The position numbers and the translations under genes were made by a program. 64,000 nt of DNA. Origin: Molanna angustata (taxonomy: Eukaryota; Arthropoda; Insecta; Trichoptera; Molannidae). The first letter of the stretch is position 1, and each line of letters opens with the position of its first letter. Under the pieces are notes generated by a model. It was not told the DNA's origin and ran no database searches. It was given only the letters and a program-made list of their open reading frames with translations. Location: positions 5,725,201-5,789,200 of the forward strand of contig OY754982.1 of the NCBI GenBank assembly GCA_963576475.1. Reading direction: 5' to 3'. Of the stretch, positions 32,178-43,365 are shown one piece after another.

Positions 32178-32515
32178 GCAACACACACAAATATCAATGG
32201 CTTATTATGATAATACCAAACACACACAAACATCAATGGTTTATTATGATAATACCAAACACACACAAACATCAATGGTTTATTATGATAATACCAAACA
32301 CACACAAATATTAATGACTTATTATGATAATACCAAACACACACAAACATCAATGGTTTATTATGATAATACCAAACACACACAAACATCAATGGTTTAT
32401 TATGATAATACCAAACACACACAAATATTAATGACTTATTATGATAATACCAAACACACACAAACATCAATGGTTTATTATGATAATACCAAACACACAC
32501 AAACATCAATGGAAT
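32178..32515 (+). repeat. 39-bp minisatellite with AAB higher-order pattern
   Basis: About 8.5 units of ACACACAAACATCAATGG, then TTTATTATGATAATACCAAA. Every third unit instead reads AAATATTAATGACTTATT, so the real repeat is a 117-bp trimer. The open frames on both strands (YYDNTKHTQTSMV; YYHNKPLMFVCVW) only reflect a period divisible by three. Confidence 0.93.
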
Positions 32516-32517
32516 GG

Positions 32518-33132
32518 AGTCGATTTGTTCAAGAGAACTTTGTTCTCTTAACATATCGACAATGTTTCAAGCCAGGATACGCGAGAATTGTATGTAGGGT
32601 CTATATTTTTCACGGCTTTTCCAAATTTGAAGTAAAAAAAACACCAACTTAGAGGCTTCACAGCATATATGTTCTATGAGTAGAACATTTAGTGTGTCTG
32701 TCTGTCCCCCCCGTCCCCCCCCCCCCTTATAACTTTTGATCCGCTCAATTTACAGAGCTCAAAATTCAGAATATATAAATAGTTATAGGCCTACAAAACT
32801 TTTATACTCAGAATTTTGAATTTTTATTTTAGTCAGGCGTTATCAACTTTTGAATTTTTACTTTATTTTTCCATATATCTCAAAAACCATAAAAGCTAGA
32901 ACGCTGAAAATTATTATTTTTAAAAAGTTCCAGAAATCTCAAACATTTTTTTTATAATATTATGTGTTTAACTGCCTATATTTCCAAAGTTTTTAAAAAT
33001 ATTGAAAAAAGCCGAAACACCCCAACTACAATTTTCATAAAAATTGAATTTAGTTACGACATTGCTTCATACAATTTGAATGGCAGTCGCCTATACACAA
33101 TATCTAAGAAGACTTAATAGTTTGATACTGGG
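32518..33132 (+). mobile_element. Helitron-like repeat, copy D, 3' truncated
   Basis: Starts GTCGATTTGTTCAAGAGAAC with the hairpin AAGAGAAC/GTTCTCTT, continues through a C12 run (32,705-32,726), TTATAACTTTTGATCCGCTC and AACACCCCAACTACA, and stops within TTTGATACT at 33,130. It directly follows the minisatellite. Confidence 0.7.
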
Positions 33133-33709
33133 AGCCTAGTATGAACGATACGGAATCGATACTTGTCACCTAATAATTGGGAGATCCGTGTGATACCTAT
33201 TACTTGTCACAAAAGTTAAAATGGTAGTATGAGCTGAGTGAATTCGTAAGTGAAATTAAATCCGACCGATAGGAGGCGCGGCGGCGTGGTGAAATTATTA
33301 TTTTTTTTTTAAGTAAGGCAGCCAGTCCCTATACAGGACTATTTGTGCCAAGCGGTGAAATTATGAAACATACAACTTTTCAGCGTTTCTTAAAAATGCC
33401 GCATTTGCATTACGTTTTGGATTTTTTTATTGACTCAGGAAGAAAATGAAGATAATCCAAATGAATATTACATTCAACAAAACATTATACCTCGAAGAAG
33501 CGATTCGTTTTTAATACCTAAATGAAACTATAATTTCGAAATGGTTGATATTGGTTTTTACTCGGTTCATTATATTCAATAATATGCATCAATATTTTAT
33601 ATAAATACAATAAAAGTGCTGCGCTACTAACACATATAATAAAACAAAAGTTTTAATAAATGTCTTGACCCAATTACATAAGACGAGTAGGACGGACAGT
33701 ATTTCCCGA
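33133..33709. other. No gene recognised
   Basis: AT-rich with a GC-richer patch at 33,265-33,290. No repeat matched inside the window. Confidence 0.4.
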
Positions 33710-33717
33710 TGTAAATA

Positions 33718-34072
33718 CAGGGCCGGATAAATCATAGAACAATCAGGAACAAGAAGTCTGGGCGGTAGTCTTAAAAAGGGCGCTTGAAATTCTAAAATGT
33801 TATATAAATTAAAAATCCACAGGTATGGCGCTCGGTTCTCTTTGCGTACCCGGATAGAGGCTCAGCATGATGGTGTAAATATGTAATATTATTATGAATC
33901 TCCAATTGCTGTGGCTATTTTTTTGTAAAAAACTATATATAGGTAGGTTAATGTAATATTAACAAATTAATTATTTAGACCCGATGTAATACTATATAAT
34001 TTTGTTCTACGGGGGGGGGGGGCGTATTCAAATATATTGCTACGGGCGCAAAAACACGTTTATCCGGCCCTG
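33718..34072. mobile_element. hAT-type MITE, 355 bp, 8-bp TSD
   Basis: TGTAAATA flanks at 33710-33717 and 34073-34080, a perfect 8-bp duplication. Ends are CAGGGCCGGATAAA and its complement TTTATCCGGCCCTG, typical of hAT elements. Inside are a LINE tail scrap (ATGGCGCTCGGTTCTCTTTG at 33,824) and a run of 12 G at 34,011. No transposase. Confidence 0.9.
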
Positions 34073-34184
34073 TGTAAATATACAGTCTTTTTTAATCACG
34101 TTTTAATTTAATATAATAACGGTTAAAAAAATCGATCGATGTAGATATATCATAAAATGATCCAAGATAAACAAAGATCAAATA

Positions 34185-36175
34185 TACTGAAAGAACGGGA
34201 GGCGCTGAAGGAACGGGAGGTGCTGAAGAAACAGGAAGCGCCGAAGAACCGGGAGGTGCTAAAGGGACGGGAGGCATTGAAGGGACGGAAGGTATATATG
34301 ACAGGAGGTTGAAAGGAAGGATGATAGGCACTGAAGGGACGGGTAGCGCAGAAGGTGCGGGAGGCGCTGAAGAAACAGGAAGCTCTGAAGAAATGGGAGG
34401 GGAAGCATTGAAGGGACGGGAGGCTGATAGAACGGGAAGCTGAAAGGCGCCGAAGGGACGGGAGGCGCTGAAGGAACGGGAGGTGCTGAAGGAACGGGAG
34501 ACACTGAAGGAACGGGAAGCGTTGAAGAGACGGGAGGCACTGAAGGGCCTGATAAGATGAAATGTTCTGATGGGCCTGAAGAAACGGGAGGCGCAGAATG
34601 ACCTGATGGGACGAAATGTACTGATGGGCCTGAAGACACAGGAGATACTGAAGGGCCTGAATAGAGTGGTAACACTGAAAGGGCGACAGACACTGAAGGG
34701 ACGGGAGGCGCAGAGAGCACTGTAGGGACGGGATGAACTGAATGGCCTGAAGGGACGGGAGGCACTGAAGGACGGGATGCATTGAGCATAAGTGAGGCAC
34801 TGAGCCGAAGATAGGCACATAAGGGACAGGGAATACTGAAGGCACTGCATGGAAGGGAGGTACTGAATGGCCTGATGCGATAGGAGGTCCAGAAGAGACG
34901 GGGGCGTGAAGGGACGGGGGGCGCAGAAGGGGTGGGAGACGCTGCAATAACAGGGGTGCTAAAGGGACGGGAGGTGCTGAAGGGATGGGAGGTGCTGAAG
35001 GGGCGGGAGATGTTGAAGGGGCGGAAGGCACTGAAGAAACAGGAAGCTCTGAAGAAATGGGAGACGAAGAAAGGAGGGGAAGCATTGAAGGGACGGGAGG
35101 CTAATTGAACGGGAAGCTGAAAGGCGCTGAAGGGACGGGAGGCGCTGAAGAAACGGGAGGTGCTGAAGGGACGGGAGACACTGAAGGAACGGGAAGCGTT
35201 GAAGAGACGGGAGGCACTGAAGGGGCTGATAAGATGAAATGTTCTGATGGGCCTGAAGGGACGGGAGGCGCAGAAGGACCTGATAGGACGAAATGTACTG
35301 ATGGGCCTGAATAGAGGGGTAACACTAAAAGGACGGAAGGCACTGAAAGGGCGACAGACACTGAAGGGACGGGAGGCGCAGAGAGCACTGTAGGGACGGG
35401 AGGAACTGAATGGCCTGAAGGGACGGGAGGCACTGAAGGACGGGATGCATTGAGCGTAAGTGAGGCACTGAGCCGAAGATAGGCACATAAGGGACGGGGA
35501 ATACTGAAGGCACTACAGGGAAGGGAGGTACTGAATGGCCTGATGGGATAGGATGCTCAGAAGAGACGGGGGCGTGAAGGGACGGGGGGCGCTGAAGGGG
35601 AGGGTGACGCTCAAGGGATGGGAGACGCTGCAATTACAGGGGTGCTGAAGGGACGGGAGGTGCTGAAGGGGCGGGAGGTGTTGAAGGGGCGGAAGGCACT
35701 GAAGGGACGGGAGGCACTAAAGAGATGGGAAGCGCTGAAGGGATGGAGGCGCTGAAGGGGCGGAAGGCGTTAATGGGACCGGAGCTGCTGAAGAGACGGA
35801 CGGCACTGAGGGACGCGAGGCACTGAAGGAACGGGAGGCACTGAAGGGATGGGAGGATCTGAAGGGACGGGAGGCACTGAAGGGATGGGAGGTTCTGAAG
35901 GGACGGGGGATACTGAAGATCCTGAAGGGACTGAATGTACTGAAGGGCCTGTTACAACGGGAGGTACTGAAGGGCTGAAGGGACGGGAGGTACTGAATGG
36001 CCTGAAGGGACGGGGGATACTGAAGGTCTTGAAGGGACGGGAGCTACTGAAAAGCCTATAGCAACGGAAGTTACTGAACGGCCTGAACGGACGGGAAGCC
36101 TTCCCTTCAGTACCTCCCGTACCATTAATACCGCCAGCCCCTTTAGTACCTCCCGTCCCTTCAGAGCGCATAATG
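34185..36175 (+). repeat. 2-kb G-rich 18-bp minisatellite with a ~673-bp duplication and an inverted end
   Basis: Variants of GAAGGGACGGGAGGCACT repeat every 18 bp. The segment 34,437-34,900 (with the rare variant GATAAGATGAAATGTTCTGA) is repeated at 35,110-35,560. At 36,098 the orientation flips: CTTCCCTTCAGTACCTCCCG and CTTTAGTACCTCCCGTCCC run as the complement to 36,170. GC content is far above the flanks and purines lie on one strand. Long open frames on both strands (for example a 409-residue Pro/Ser/Ala frame on the minus strand) follow from the period being a multiple of three; I do not call them genes. Confidence 0.92.
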
Positions 36176-36849
36176 TAATATGTATAACCATATAAACGAT
36201 TTATAAATATTGATGTATAATTTTCGCCAAACATCTTGAAGGAGCTCCCGGTTGCGCAAAGCGTGAATTTGTGTCTTTTTACTTCGTTGGTTTACATGCA
36301 AATCACCCACCTTCTCGACTAAAAGTTCAAGATGTTTTTCTACAACTTTACGTACATAATTATATTAGTTTTATCGAATTTTTAATTTTCCCACTGGCAA
36401 CACTGTAGAAGTACAAGTACATTTTTTTCATGTGCCCACACCTCTGACACCACTACACAAATGACATAATATTATTTATAATAAGTTTACTCCTATATTA
36501 TCTGTGTTTATAATTAATGGAAATATGTCGCATCATATAATCATTTAATTAACTAAACAAAAAACGTTTCCGAAAAGTTTAAATTATCCGCGAAAGTGTG
36601 TGTTTTTGAGCAAAGCGTATCCGTAATTGAAAAAGGTTAGTATTTGTTTAATTTAAGAAGCACGATATATTTTAAACGATTCCATTAAAATCATATTTTA
36701 TATTGAAAAAGTTCAGTTTAGTATTGTAAAAGTATTTACTTTTTAGTGAAATATGCAATTTTAACCAACTGAACTTTAATCCTAGGAAATTTAACGATCC
36801 TAATATTTATTTTGAGTTAGGTTAGGTTCAAATGACACATACATGTTTT
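36176..36849. other. AT-rich spacer
   Basis: No gene or repeat recognised. GTTAGGTTAGGTT at 36,816 is too short to be a telomeric TTAGG array. Confidence 0.4.
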
Positions 36850-36965
36850 GCAACATTTCCGTGAGGAATGAGTTTAAATCAATTTCTCCTTTGCTAGGAT
36901 CGAACCTAGGACGCCTGCACAGAATTCAAACTGTTTACCAAACGGTGCTACTGCTGTCAGCAAGT
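36850..36965 (-). mobile_element. SINE family 1 head, minus strand
   Basis: CTCCTTTGCTAGGATCGAAC then CTAGGACGCCTGCACAG and TTACCAAACGGTGCTACTGC are the complement of the SINE head with boxes A and B. Body truncated after about 110 bp. Confidence 0.7.
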
Positions 36966-37429
36966 CATATTTGTACTTGTTTCAAGTACCTACTCATTCC
37001 TTGCGTAAAAACAGAAATAATTCTATGTCAGTCTTAACAGATATTATGCCTTGGTCACAGTTGGTCATGTTTAGTGCTCAACTAATTTTTTTCTTTCAGA
37101 ATTTAACCATCTTCAGAGAATGAACTGGGATAAGGCGAGTGGAGAATCTATTCTGGGCTGATAATCGAGGGATGTATCCTCCGGGGAACAAAAGAAAAGA
37201 AGAAGTCTGAGATCTACTCGTCAAATATGTTCAACGACATATTTTTTTTGTTTTTTTTTTATGTACCTACATATTATTATGTTTGTGTCAAAATATTTAA
37301 CATTGGCATTATTGCCATTTAACAATTCCTTCCAATCAGATACAAAGGCAACAAATTTTGTGTAGTTTTGTAAATTGTTCAAATACAATTATATAAATTA
37401 AAATGGTAAAAGAAAATCATCACAAACTA
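36966..37429. other. No supportable gene
   Basis: 37,082-37,210 has a good acceptor-like TTTTTTTCTTTCAG and a GC-richer stretch, but no consistent frame or donor. AT-rich otherwise. Confidence 0.35.
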
Positions 37430-37975
37430 AACGAGTGGGTTGTGGCCAACGCTAAACTCCTCACTAACAAGTCATTCTATAAAGTATTCAAATTTTATAT
37501 GGAAAATATTCAGCATTTTCAGGAAATGAGTTTGTTTTACTATTTTTTATTAAAATATTTTATTATGAAAACATGATATTTCTTCAATGACATTTTATGA
37601 AAGTGATGTGCCTTTTTACCAATTTGGACATAAAAATTTCAAATTTTAAGTTTCCTGAGCTTGGGGTCACGTTGAAATATTTGATAGTTAATAAAAATTG
37701 AGAAGCACTATTCAGATATCCTTCAAAATTTAATGGGGTTTAATCAGATATACAGATTTGAAAAAAATCGAATGAGTATTTTAGTTTATAATCGATATAG
37801 TAAAATAAACACGCCATACATAGCACATAGCACACACGCAGATACATTGTGATGAAACTTTCAGAATCGAATCTCAGCATGATACTAGTTGATAATCTGT
37901 AGTAAAAAAATAGCCTTAAAATTGCGAAATTATAACTTCCCACTATATCCCCTTGGGTTAGTGAGGAGTAAAAAT
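37430..37975 (-). repeat. Dispersed ~540-bp repeat, copy 1
   Basis: Copy 2 lies inverted at 56,335-56,880. Shared blocks: GAGTGGGTTGTGGCCAACGC, TTTCTCAA...TTAACTNTCAAAT (hAT-like phrase), GATTCTGAAAGTTTCATCAC, TATCAACTAGTATCATGCTG, GGGAAGTTATAATTTCGCAA. Short inverted ends ACTCCTCACTAAC (37,456) and GTTAGTGAGGAGT (37,957). The outer parts resemble 7,780 and 48,020. Confidence 0.7.
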
Positions 37976-38439
37976 ACATACAAAAATATATAAATAATGT
38001 TTATAATGAAAAAAGCATTTCAATAATATAAACAAAATTCGTAATACTTCAAAGAGTACCTATGTGTTAACAAATATTTTTTTTTTAGAGAATAAAGTGA
38101 AGGGCAATTGTGGTTTCACTTCGTCCACGAATCCAGGGCCACGAGCACAGGTGACTAGAATAGACGAGCCAAATGGGCTTGCGACCATGTGTGAGGGCTT
38201 AAAGGGATCCTTTATGACTTGAGTCACGTTCACCACTCAGCAACCAACCTACGATTGATACTCCACTCCCCTGCGGAACCAAATCAAATCGGACGCGGAT
38301 AATGCTGCTTTTACCACTCTATCCAAATTTTCTTATATTTACCTCTACGGAGACTTAGGTCCTTAAAATAGGAATTTAAAACTTTGTAGGCAGGCCTCTC
38401 GCCCCCACCTCTACAGCATATATATTTGTGTTAAAGCCA
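37976..38439. other. Unclassified spacer
   Basis: Contains a GC-richer stretch at 38,120-38,330 with in-frame stops in all frames. Possibly an older LINE; not assignable. Confidence 0.35.
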
Positions 38440-38640
38440 TTTTAAACTGTTTTATCTACCAGTTCCTTGTACTTGATTAGCTTGTATTAGTGGTCTTTTG
38501 TAATATTTGTGTCCCATGGAACAGTCAGCTCCACATAAATAGCTCTTTTCAATGAAAGAGAGTAAATTGTCAAGTCAGGCCTAAGAGATGAGTTGCAGAT
38601 CTCCTTTGGAAGCCTCTCACAATTTCAAGCACCTTATAAA
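38440..38640 (-). mobile_element. LINE C-terminal domain remnant
   Basis: Minus strand reads SSLRPDLTIYSLSLKRAIYV then ELTVPWDTNITKDH, a stop, and YKLIKYKELVDK. RPDL...ELTVPWE is the C-terminal domain found after reverse transcriptase in some animal LINEs. Only about 65 codons remain. Confidence 0.7.
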
Positions 38641-39013
38641 ATTGCAATTGAAGATGTTATATCCAAACTAAGACTATACCAGATATTCATAGATTATTCA
38701 TATAAGTTATAATGAATTCAGATGTTATAATGAATACAATTTTTTATTTAACAAAAAAAATATATACACAGTTTACAGGTTCAGATGATATGGCCACATT
38801 TTAAGATGACCAACAGTCACTGATCTAGCCCAGGATAGGCGAGATTGGAGTAGTTGAATTTAAAGGAGAGGCAATCCCAGTTAAATTGGACCACAGACAA
38901 AGCGAAGAAGACAATGCTTAATTGATTTTTTTTATATTTTTAAATTATTGATAATACTTTCAATATACAGTTCTGATATATAACTAGCATCGTCAGAATT
39001 GATTTATCCAACT

Positions 39014-40001
39014 GTTGATTCGTTCATGAGAATTCAATTCTCTGAATGAATCGACATTATTAAGCCAAAATGCGCGTACGAAGGAACATTTTGAATGGCG
39101 TAGTGGACTTTTTGCATGCTTATAACACCAACTAGAGGCCTCGCAGCATATATGTTCCCATACATGGATTTACTCAGAATTCGGAGTAGAACATTTTATG
39201 TGAGTTTTGTGTGTCTGTGTGTGTGTGTGTCTGTCCCCCCCCCTTATAACTTTTGATCCGCTCAATTTACAGAGCCCAAAATTTCAAAATATATAAACAG
39301 TTATAGGCCTACAAAACTTTTATACTCAGAATGGTGAATTTTTGTTTCAGTCAGGGGTTATCAACTTTTGAAATTTTGGTTTATTTTTCCATATATGTCA
39401 GAAACCATAAAAGCTAGAACGCTGAAAATTGGTACAAACAGACAAATACAAAAACTCAAATTAGTTTTTTCAAAAATATTCCAGGGTTTCTCAAACAATT
39501 TTTACTAAGAATTTTTTTTTTTTTATTTAAAATTTATGAGTTTACCTCCCTATATTTCCAAATAATTTAAAAATATCGAAAAAATCTAAAACACCCCAAC
39601 TAGATCATTTAATTTTCTATAAAAAATATCAACATTGTATTAGCTTATCTCAATTTTTTTTTAACAATTTTTGTAAAAATTGAATTTAGTGACGACATTG
39701 CTTCATACAATTTGTATGGCAGTCGCCTACACACAATATCTAAGAAGACTTAATTGTTTGATACTAATCTCCAAACATACATACATACCATCATGCTGTT
39801 TTCATATTCTGGGTAGGATCAAAGGAATGCCCTCCATACTATCGCTATCTTGACATACATACCTACATGTGTTGTATAGAAAACCAAATACCTTAAAATA
39901 TTAAATAATTTGTATTTATGGGTTTATAGTTTGGTACTTATTCTTCAACTATACATACTATCGCTATCGACAGTTGGATCTCATGAGTTACATGCAACTA
40001 G
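39014..40001 (+). mobile_element. Helitron-like repeat, copy E, best full-length copy (988 bp)
   Basis: Starts TTATCCAACTGTTGATTCG at about 39,003-39,021, followed by a hairpin (CATGAGAATT-C-AATTCTCTG), and ends GCTATCGACAGTTGGATC, then CATGAGTTACATGCAACTAG and T. CCAACTGT(C/T)GAT at the start is the complement of ATCGACAGTTGG near the end, a subterminal inverted repeat; the terminal hairpin CATGNGTTACATG lies 3 bases before CTAG. In five of six copies with this end, CTAG is followed by T. These are features of non-autonomous Helitrons or Helentrons (family knowledge). No Rep/helicase is encoded. Assignment is inference. Confidence 0.7.
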
Positions 40002-41574
40002 TATTTGATTTAACATCTCAGTCTTTTTTGTATACTGAATAAAGTTATGTTGATATTTTTTTTAAATAGTATAGCCTCACTAGATATTCAACTTTTAGTT
40101 TCTGTGATAAAGTTACATATAAAATGTATTAAGTATATGTTTCTACAATTAATTATATATTAAAAATGAACCACAAAGATAAAAACACGATATTTGATAA
40201 TATAAATTTATTATATTATTTAAATGAAATTAAAAAAAAGTACTAACATAAGAATCTAATCTCTCAGTTCTTCCATAAGTTCAGTATAATACAGTGTGAG
40301 TTTTATAGACATGAGATAACAAAGTATCATAATATTATGAACTTGCAGATTTATATTTTTCTATTTATTTTTGTTCCCAAAAAACAAATATTGTATTGAT
40401 ACTAAATAATTATAATATAAATAATTAATTGTCTAAATGTATCTATTAGTGAATTTTTAGATTACAATGTTTCTGTATGAATGCATAAAAAATTCTGTAT
40501 GGATGTGCATTTATATAAATTGAAATGACTAATAGAAACAGCAACTTTACAAATTTGTGGCACGTTTCAGAACACTTTAATCAGGTGAAGCAAATATCTC
40601 TTAATTATAGAATTGGTGTAAATAATAAAATAAAGTGTAGGTATTTTACAATTTTGAATTCTGCATATATTAAATTGTTTTTTGAAGAGTTTTAATTTTT
40701 TTCCTGATATATAATGATACCTACATTATTTACTTGTGTATTTTATGTTCATAAAATAAATAAATCTCTACCAATCTATTAATTGAGTTTTTATTTAACG
40801 TTTGGTATGTCATAAAGAATTTCTTAAAAAGTTGTTCTTGAAATGTCAATCAGCCAATTATAATTCTTTCAATGCTCATCATCAGCAATGGTGCTACAGC
40901 CCGGTGAGGGCCTTGGCCTCCTCAAGAAACTGCCTCCATCCCGCCCTGTCGACAGCAAGCACTTTCAATGGTAGGTATGTATAAATTAATGAAGGGTGTC
41001 AAATTTGAAATTTGTGTGTAGAAATTTTATAAATAGATATAGGTACCTAAGTGCTATGTCATATCACCCCGTGCAATTTTCACATGTTTGTACGTTCCAA
41101 CTTAAGGGAAAGCATTCAAATGGTTATACCATATTTTTCTTGAATGACTTTTACTTCTTATCTTCCATTCCTTCTGTTTGACCATATTTATTTGTTAATG
41201 ACATTTTTACTTGATTCTCATTTGTGAACCTGTCATAGGTTAGAGAACCGAGCATCACATCCTTTATTTTTGCATACATTATTAGCTTCATACATGTATG
41301 TCTATAAATTAAACTTCTTTCAGAATATAAAACAGTCGTGTCAATTTTTCTTTCATATTACTAAGCGTTTATGTAGTTTCATTCTGTTTACTACATCTTT
41401 CAAGTTAATAATGGACTTGCAACTTCCAGAGCTCTAAATCACAGGAAAACTGCCTGCAGCTACTCGTCTTATGTTAACGGCTCACCTCATAATATTATAT
41501 TATCAAACAGTTCAACAACAGATTTTACTATAGTGTCTCAGATGATTATTTTATGTGTCTTCGTTCCTATAACA
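40002..41574. other. AT-rich spacer with one LINE 3' scrap
   Basis: 40,872-40,965 (CATCATCAGCAATGGTGCTA, CAGCCCGGTGAGGGCCTTGG) is GC-richer and looks like a LINE 3' end; TTGGCCTCCTCAAG follows. The rest has no recognisable gene or repeat. Confidence 0.45.
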
Positions 41575-41960
41575 TTATGAGCCTCGAAAAGAGACGACGA
41601 AACTTAACAGATATCATATTCCTCTACAAAATACTTATTGAACTCTCCAGAGCTAACAGAATCAATCAATTATAGAGACCCACTCGACAATATAACTTTT
41701 CAACTTAAGCAAATGTAAAATTAACGCATATAAACTCCTTTATTAATCGCAGTTGCAACTCATACAATCAGAAATACTAAACGATTGATCCATTTTACGT
41801 TAATCTTGACTGCTTCAAAAAAAAGTAACTGCTATCTACGTTACAACAGTAAATTTATTATCATACATACACCCTCCCACAAAACCCACATACATACTTC
41901 CATATTTTACTTCATCGTCACCGTCCTATTAGACATAAAGAAATGCAAACTTATTTTCTG
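41575..41960 (+). mobile_element. LINE C-terminal remnant
   Basis: Plus strand reads SLEKRRRNLTDIIFLYKILI then ELSRANRINQL, stop, RPTRQYNFST, and further on LIHFTLILTASKKSN. SLExRRxxxxxxFLYKIL is a conserved stretch of Jockey-like LINE C-termini (compare YEERLDY...DFTILHKIVNG at 14,780-14,870). Dead. Confidence 0.65.
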
Positions 41961-42302
41961 TGTTATCTGTTAACCATATTATACCGTTTAACTTTTTTCC
42001 TTGTAATGTTTTCATAAGAGGCCGGTGTGGAGATAGATCACCCGTGCGTTAAAAGTACAGTGACCAAAGGACAAATAATACCTCACCATACTAAATATCA
42101 ATGTATTGGGGCGACTGTATTGGCACAATTATACTTTATTTATACTTATGTATGTATATTGAATATCTACCTACCAAATTTACTTAACTATTCTCAGCTT
42201 TTAAAATAATATAAGACATCTCTATAATTGGCTTTGATATGTGTAATTCTTTTAAGCAATTTGTGAAATAGCTGTTGTGATGAAATAAAATATTGTTTTA
42301 TT

Positions 42303-42420
42303 GTAGTGGTTCTTAACATGGGTTCGATCGAACCCCAGGGGTTCGGTGAGTCAGTCTCGGGGGTTCGGTGGAGGTCAAGAACCCCGACTTATGATTCGTG
42401 GTGACACCTTCCTTTATTAT
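42303..42420 (+). mobile_element. hAT-like terminal fragment
   Basis: AGTGGTTCTTAACATGGG then a perfect 16-bp palindrome GGGTTCGATCGAACCC (42320-42335), GGGGTTCGGTGAGTCAGTCT, GGTTCGGTGGAGGTCAAGA. The AGTGGTTCTTAAC opening is typical of hAT ends in many animals (family knowledge). The other end was not found. Confidence 0.55.
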
Positions 42421-42614
42421 AATATATTATATTCTTGTCTCAACTGTATATTATGTCTATTTATTTATTCATCTTTCTGTACATAATATAAACAAATATA
42501 TTGTACACTGGCGGGCTTATTGATATTAGGCAATTTCTTCCAACCAACCAGATTACAAAGTATGACAAAATTGTGTAACAAAAAAAAAATAAGAGTAAAA
42601 GTAAACCTTCCTTG

Positions 42615-42845
42615 TCGCCCTTCGTGGCTCAGTTGGTTGGGTATCAGACTACTGATCCAAAGGTCCCGGGTTCGATTCCCGGTGGAACCACAGTTTTGAA
42701 TTGTGTTTTCAGTCTGAATCTGTGAGACGATTAATATCGTTGTCTCCAGAATGTGGTAACTTGTTATTGGGTGCGTGTTAAATTAATATTTGACATAGTA
42801 CCTGGTAGTTGCCCGAGAAGCAATATTAAATAAATAAATAAAAAC
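42615..42845 (+). mobile_element. tRNA-derived SINE, family 2
   Basis: Box A TGGCTCAGTTGG and box B GGTTCGATTCC at tRNA spacing, body GTTTTCAGTCTGAATCTGTG, GTCTCCAGAATGTGG, AACTTGTTATTGGGTGCGTG, tail AATATTAAATAAATAAATAA. Other copies: 50,214-50,446 (minus) and 63,175-63,385. Confidence 0.88.
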
Positions 42846-42896
42846 AAAGAAAATATATGTAACACTAAGATACTATTAAACAAAAAAAATAATAAT

Positions 42897-43365
42897 TCAT
42901 AGCAAAAAAATGATAGAGTAGGGACAAGGAGAGGAAATTGGGATCAGGTGTTCAGGGATTAATATTCCTTCTTTAGTTTTTTTCTTGAAAATATAAAGTG
43001 AGTTGGGCAACACAATTTCCGCACTAAGGCTATTCCATAATCTTTCTGATTGTACTTCGAACAAAGAGCTGAGAAATTCTGTATTATGGAAAGGGATGGA
43101 TAGAGTTGTACGTTCAGCAGATCGGAGTGGAAGTCCATGATTGGATAAATAAGTGAATTTGCTTTTGAGGTACTGTGGCAGGTTTGGATTCGAGAGAATA
43201 GTGACAAAATGTGTATATTGCGCCCCTGGCGTATCCTGGACCAACAAAGAAGATTGCGGTAAGATGATCAAATTTTTTTAACCCAAAGATGAATCTGATA
43301 CATTTATTCTTGTGATGTTCAAGTTTATTGAGATGCACTTCATTAGCATACATCGGCATAATCAA
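42897..43365 (-). mobile_element. Jockey-like LINE C-terminal remnant, minus strand
   Basis: Minus frames contain LNKLEHHKNKCIRFIFGLKK and FDHLT, then (frameshifts) NPNLPQYLKSKFTYLSNHG, LPLRSAERTTLSIPFHNTEF and SERLWNSLSAEI, the standard thumb-to-C-terminus order of insect LINEs. Catalytic part missing. Confidence 0.8.

Noticed and set aside
32156..32652. Repeat proteins of 132 and 151 residues on opposite strands
   Set aside because: Product of the 39-bp minisatellite, which is divisible by three.
34259..35488. Open minus-strand frame of 409 residues, rich in Pro, Ser and Ala
   Set aside because: It lies wholly in an 18-bp minisatellite; all frames on both strands stay open because the period is a multiple of three. 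No start context, signal peptide or flanking exons.
36810..36835. Insect telomere repeat (TTAGG)n
   Set aside because: Only two imperfect units.
37082..37210. Possible isolated exon after a good acceptor
   Set aside because: No consistent frame and no donor; cannot be linked to other exons.
42620..42690. tRNA gene (boxes A and B intact)
   Set aside because: Followed by the body and tail of a SINE that is repeated at 50,214 and 63,175.
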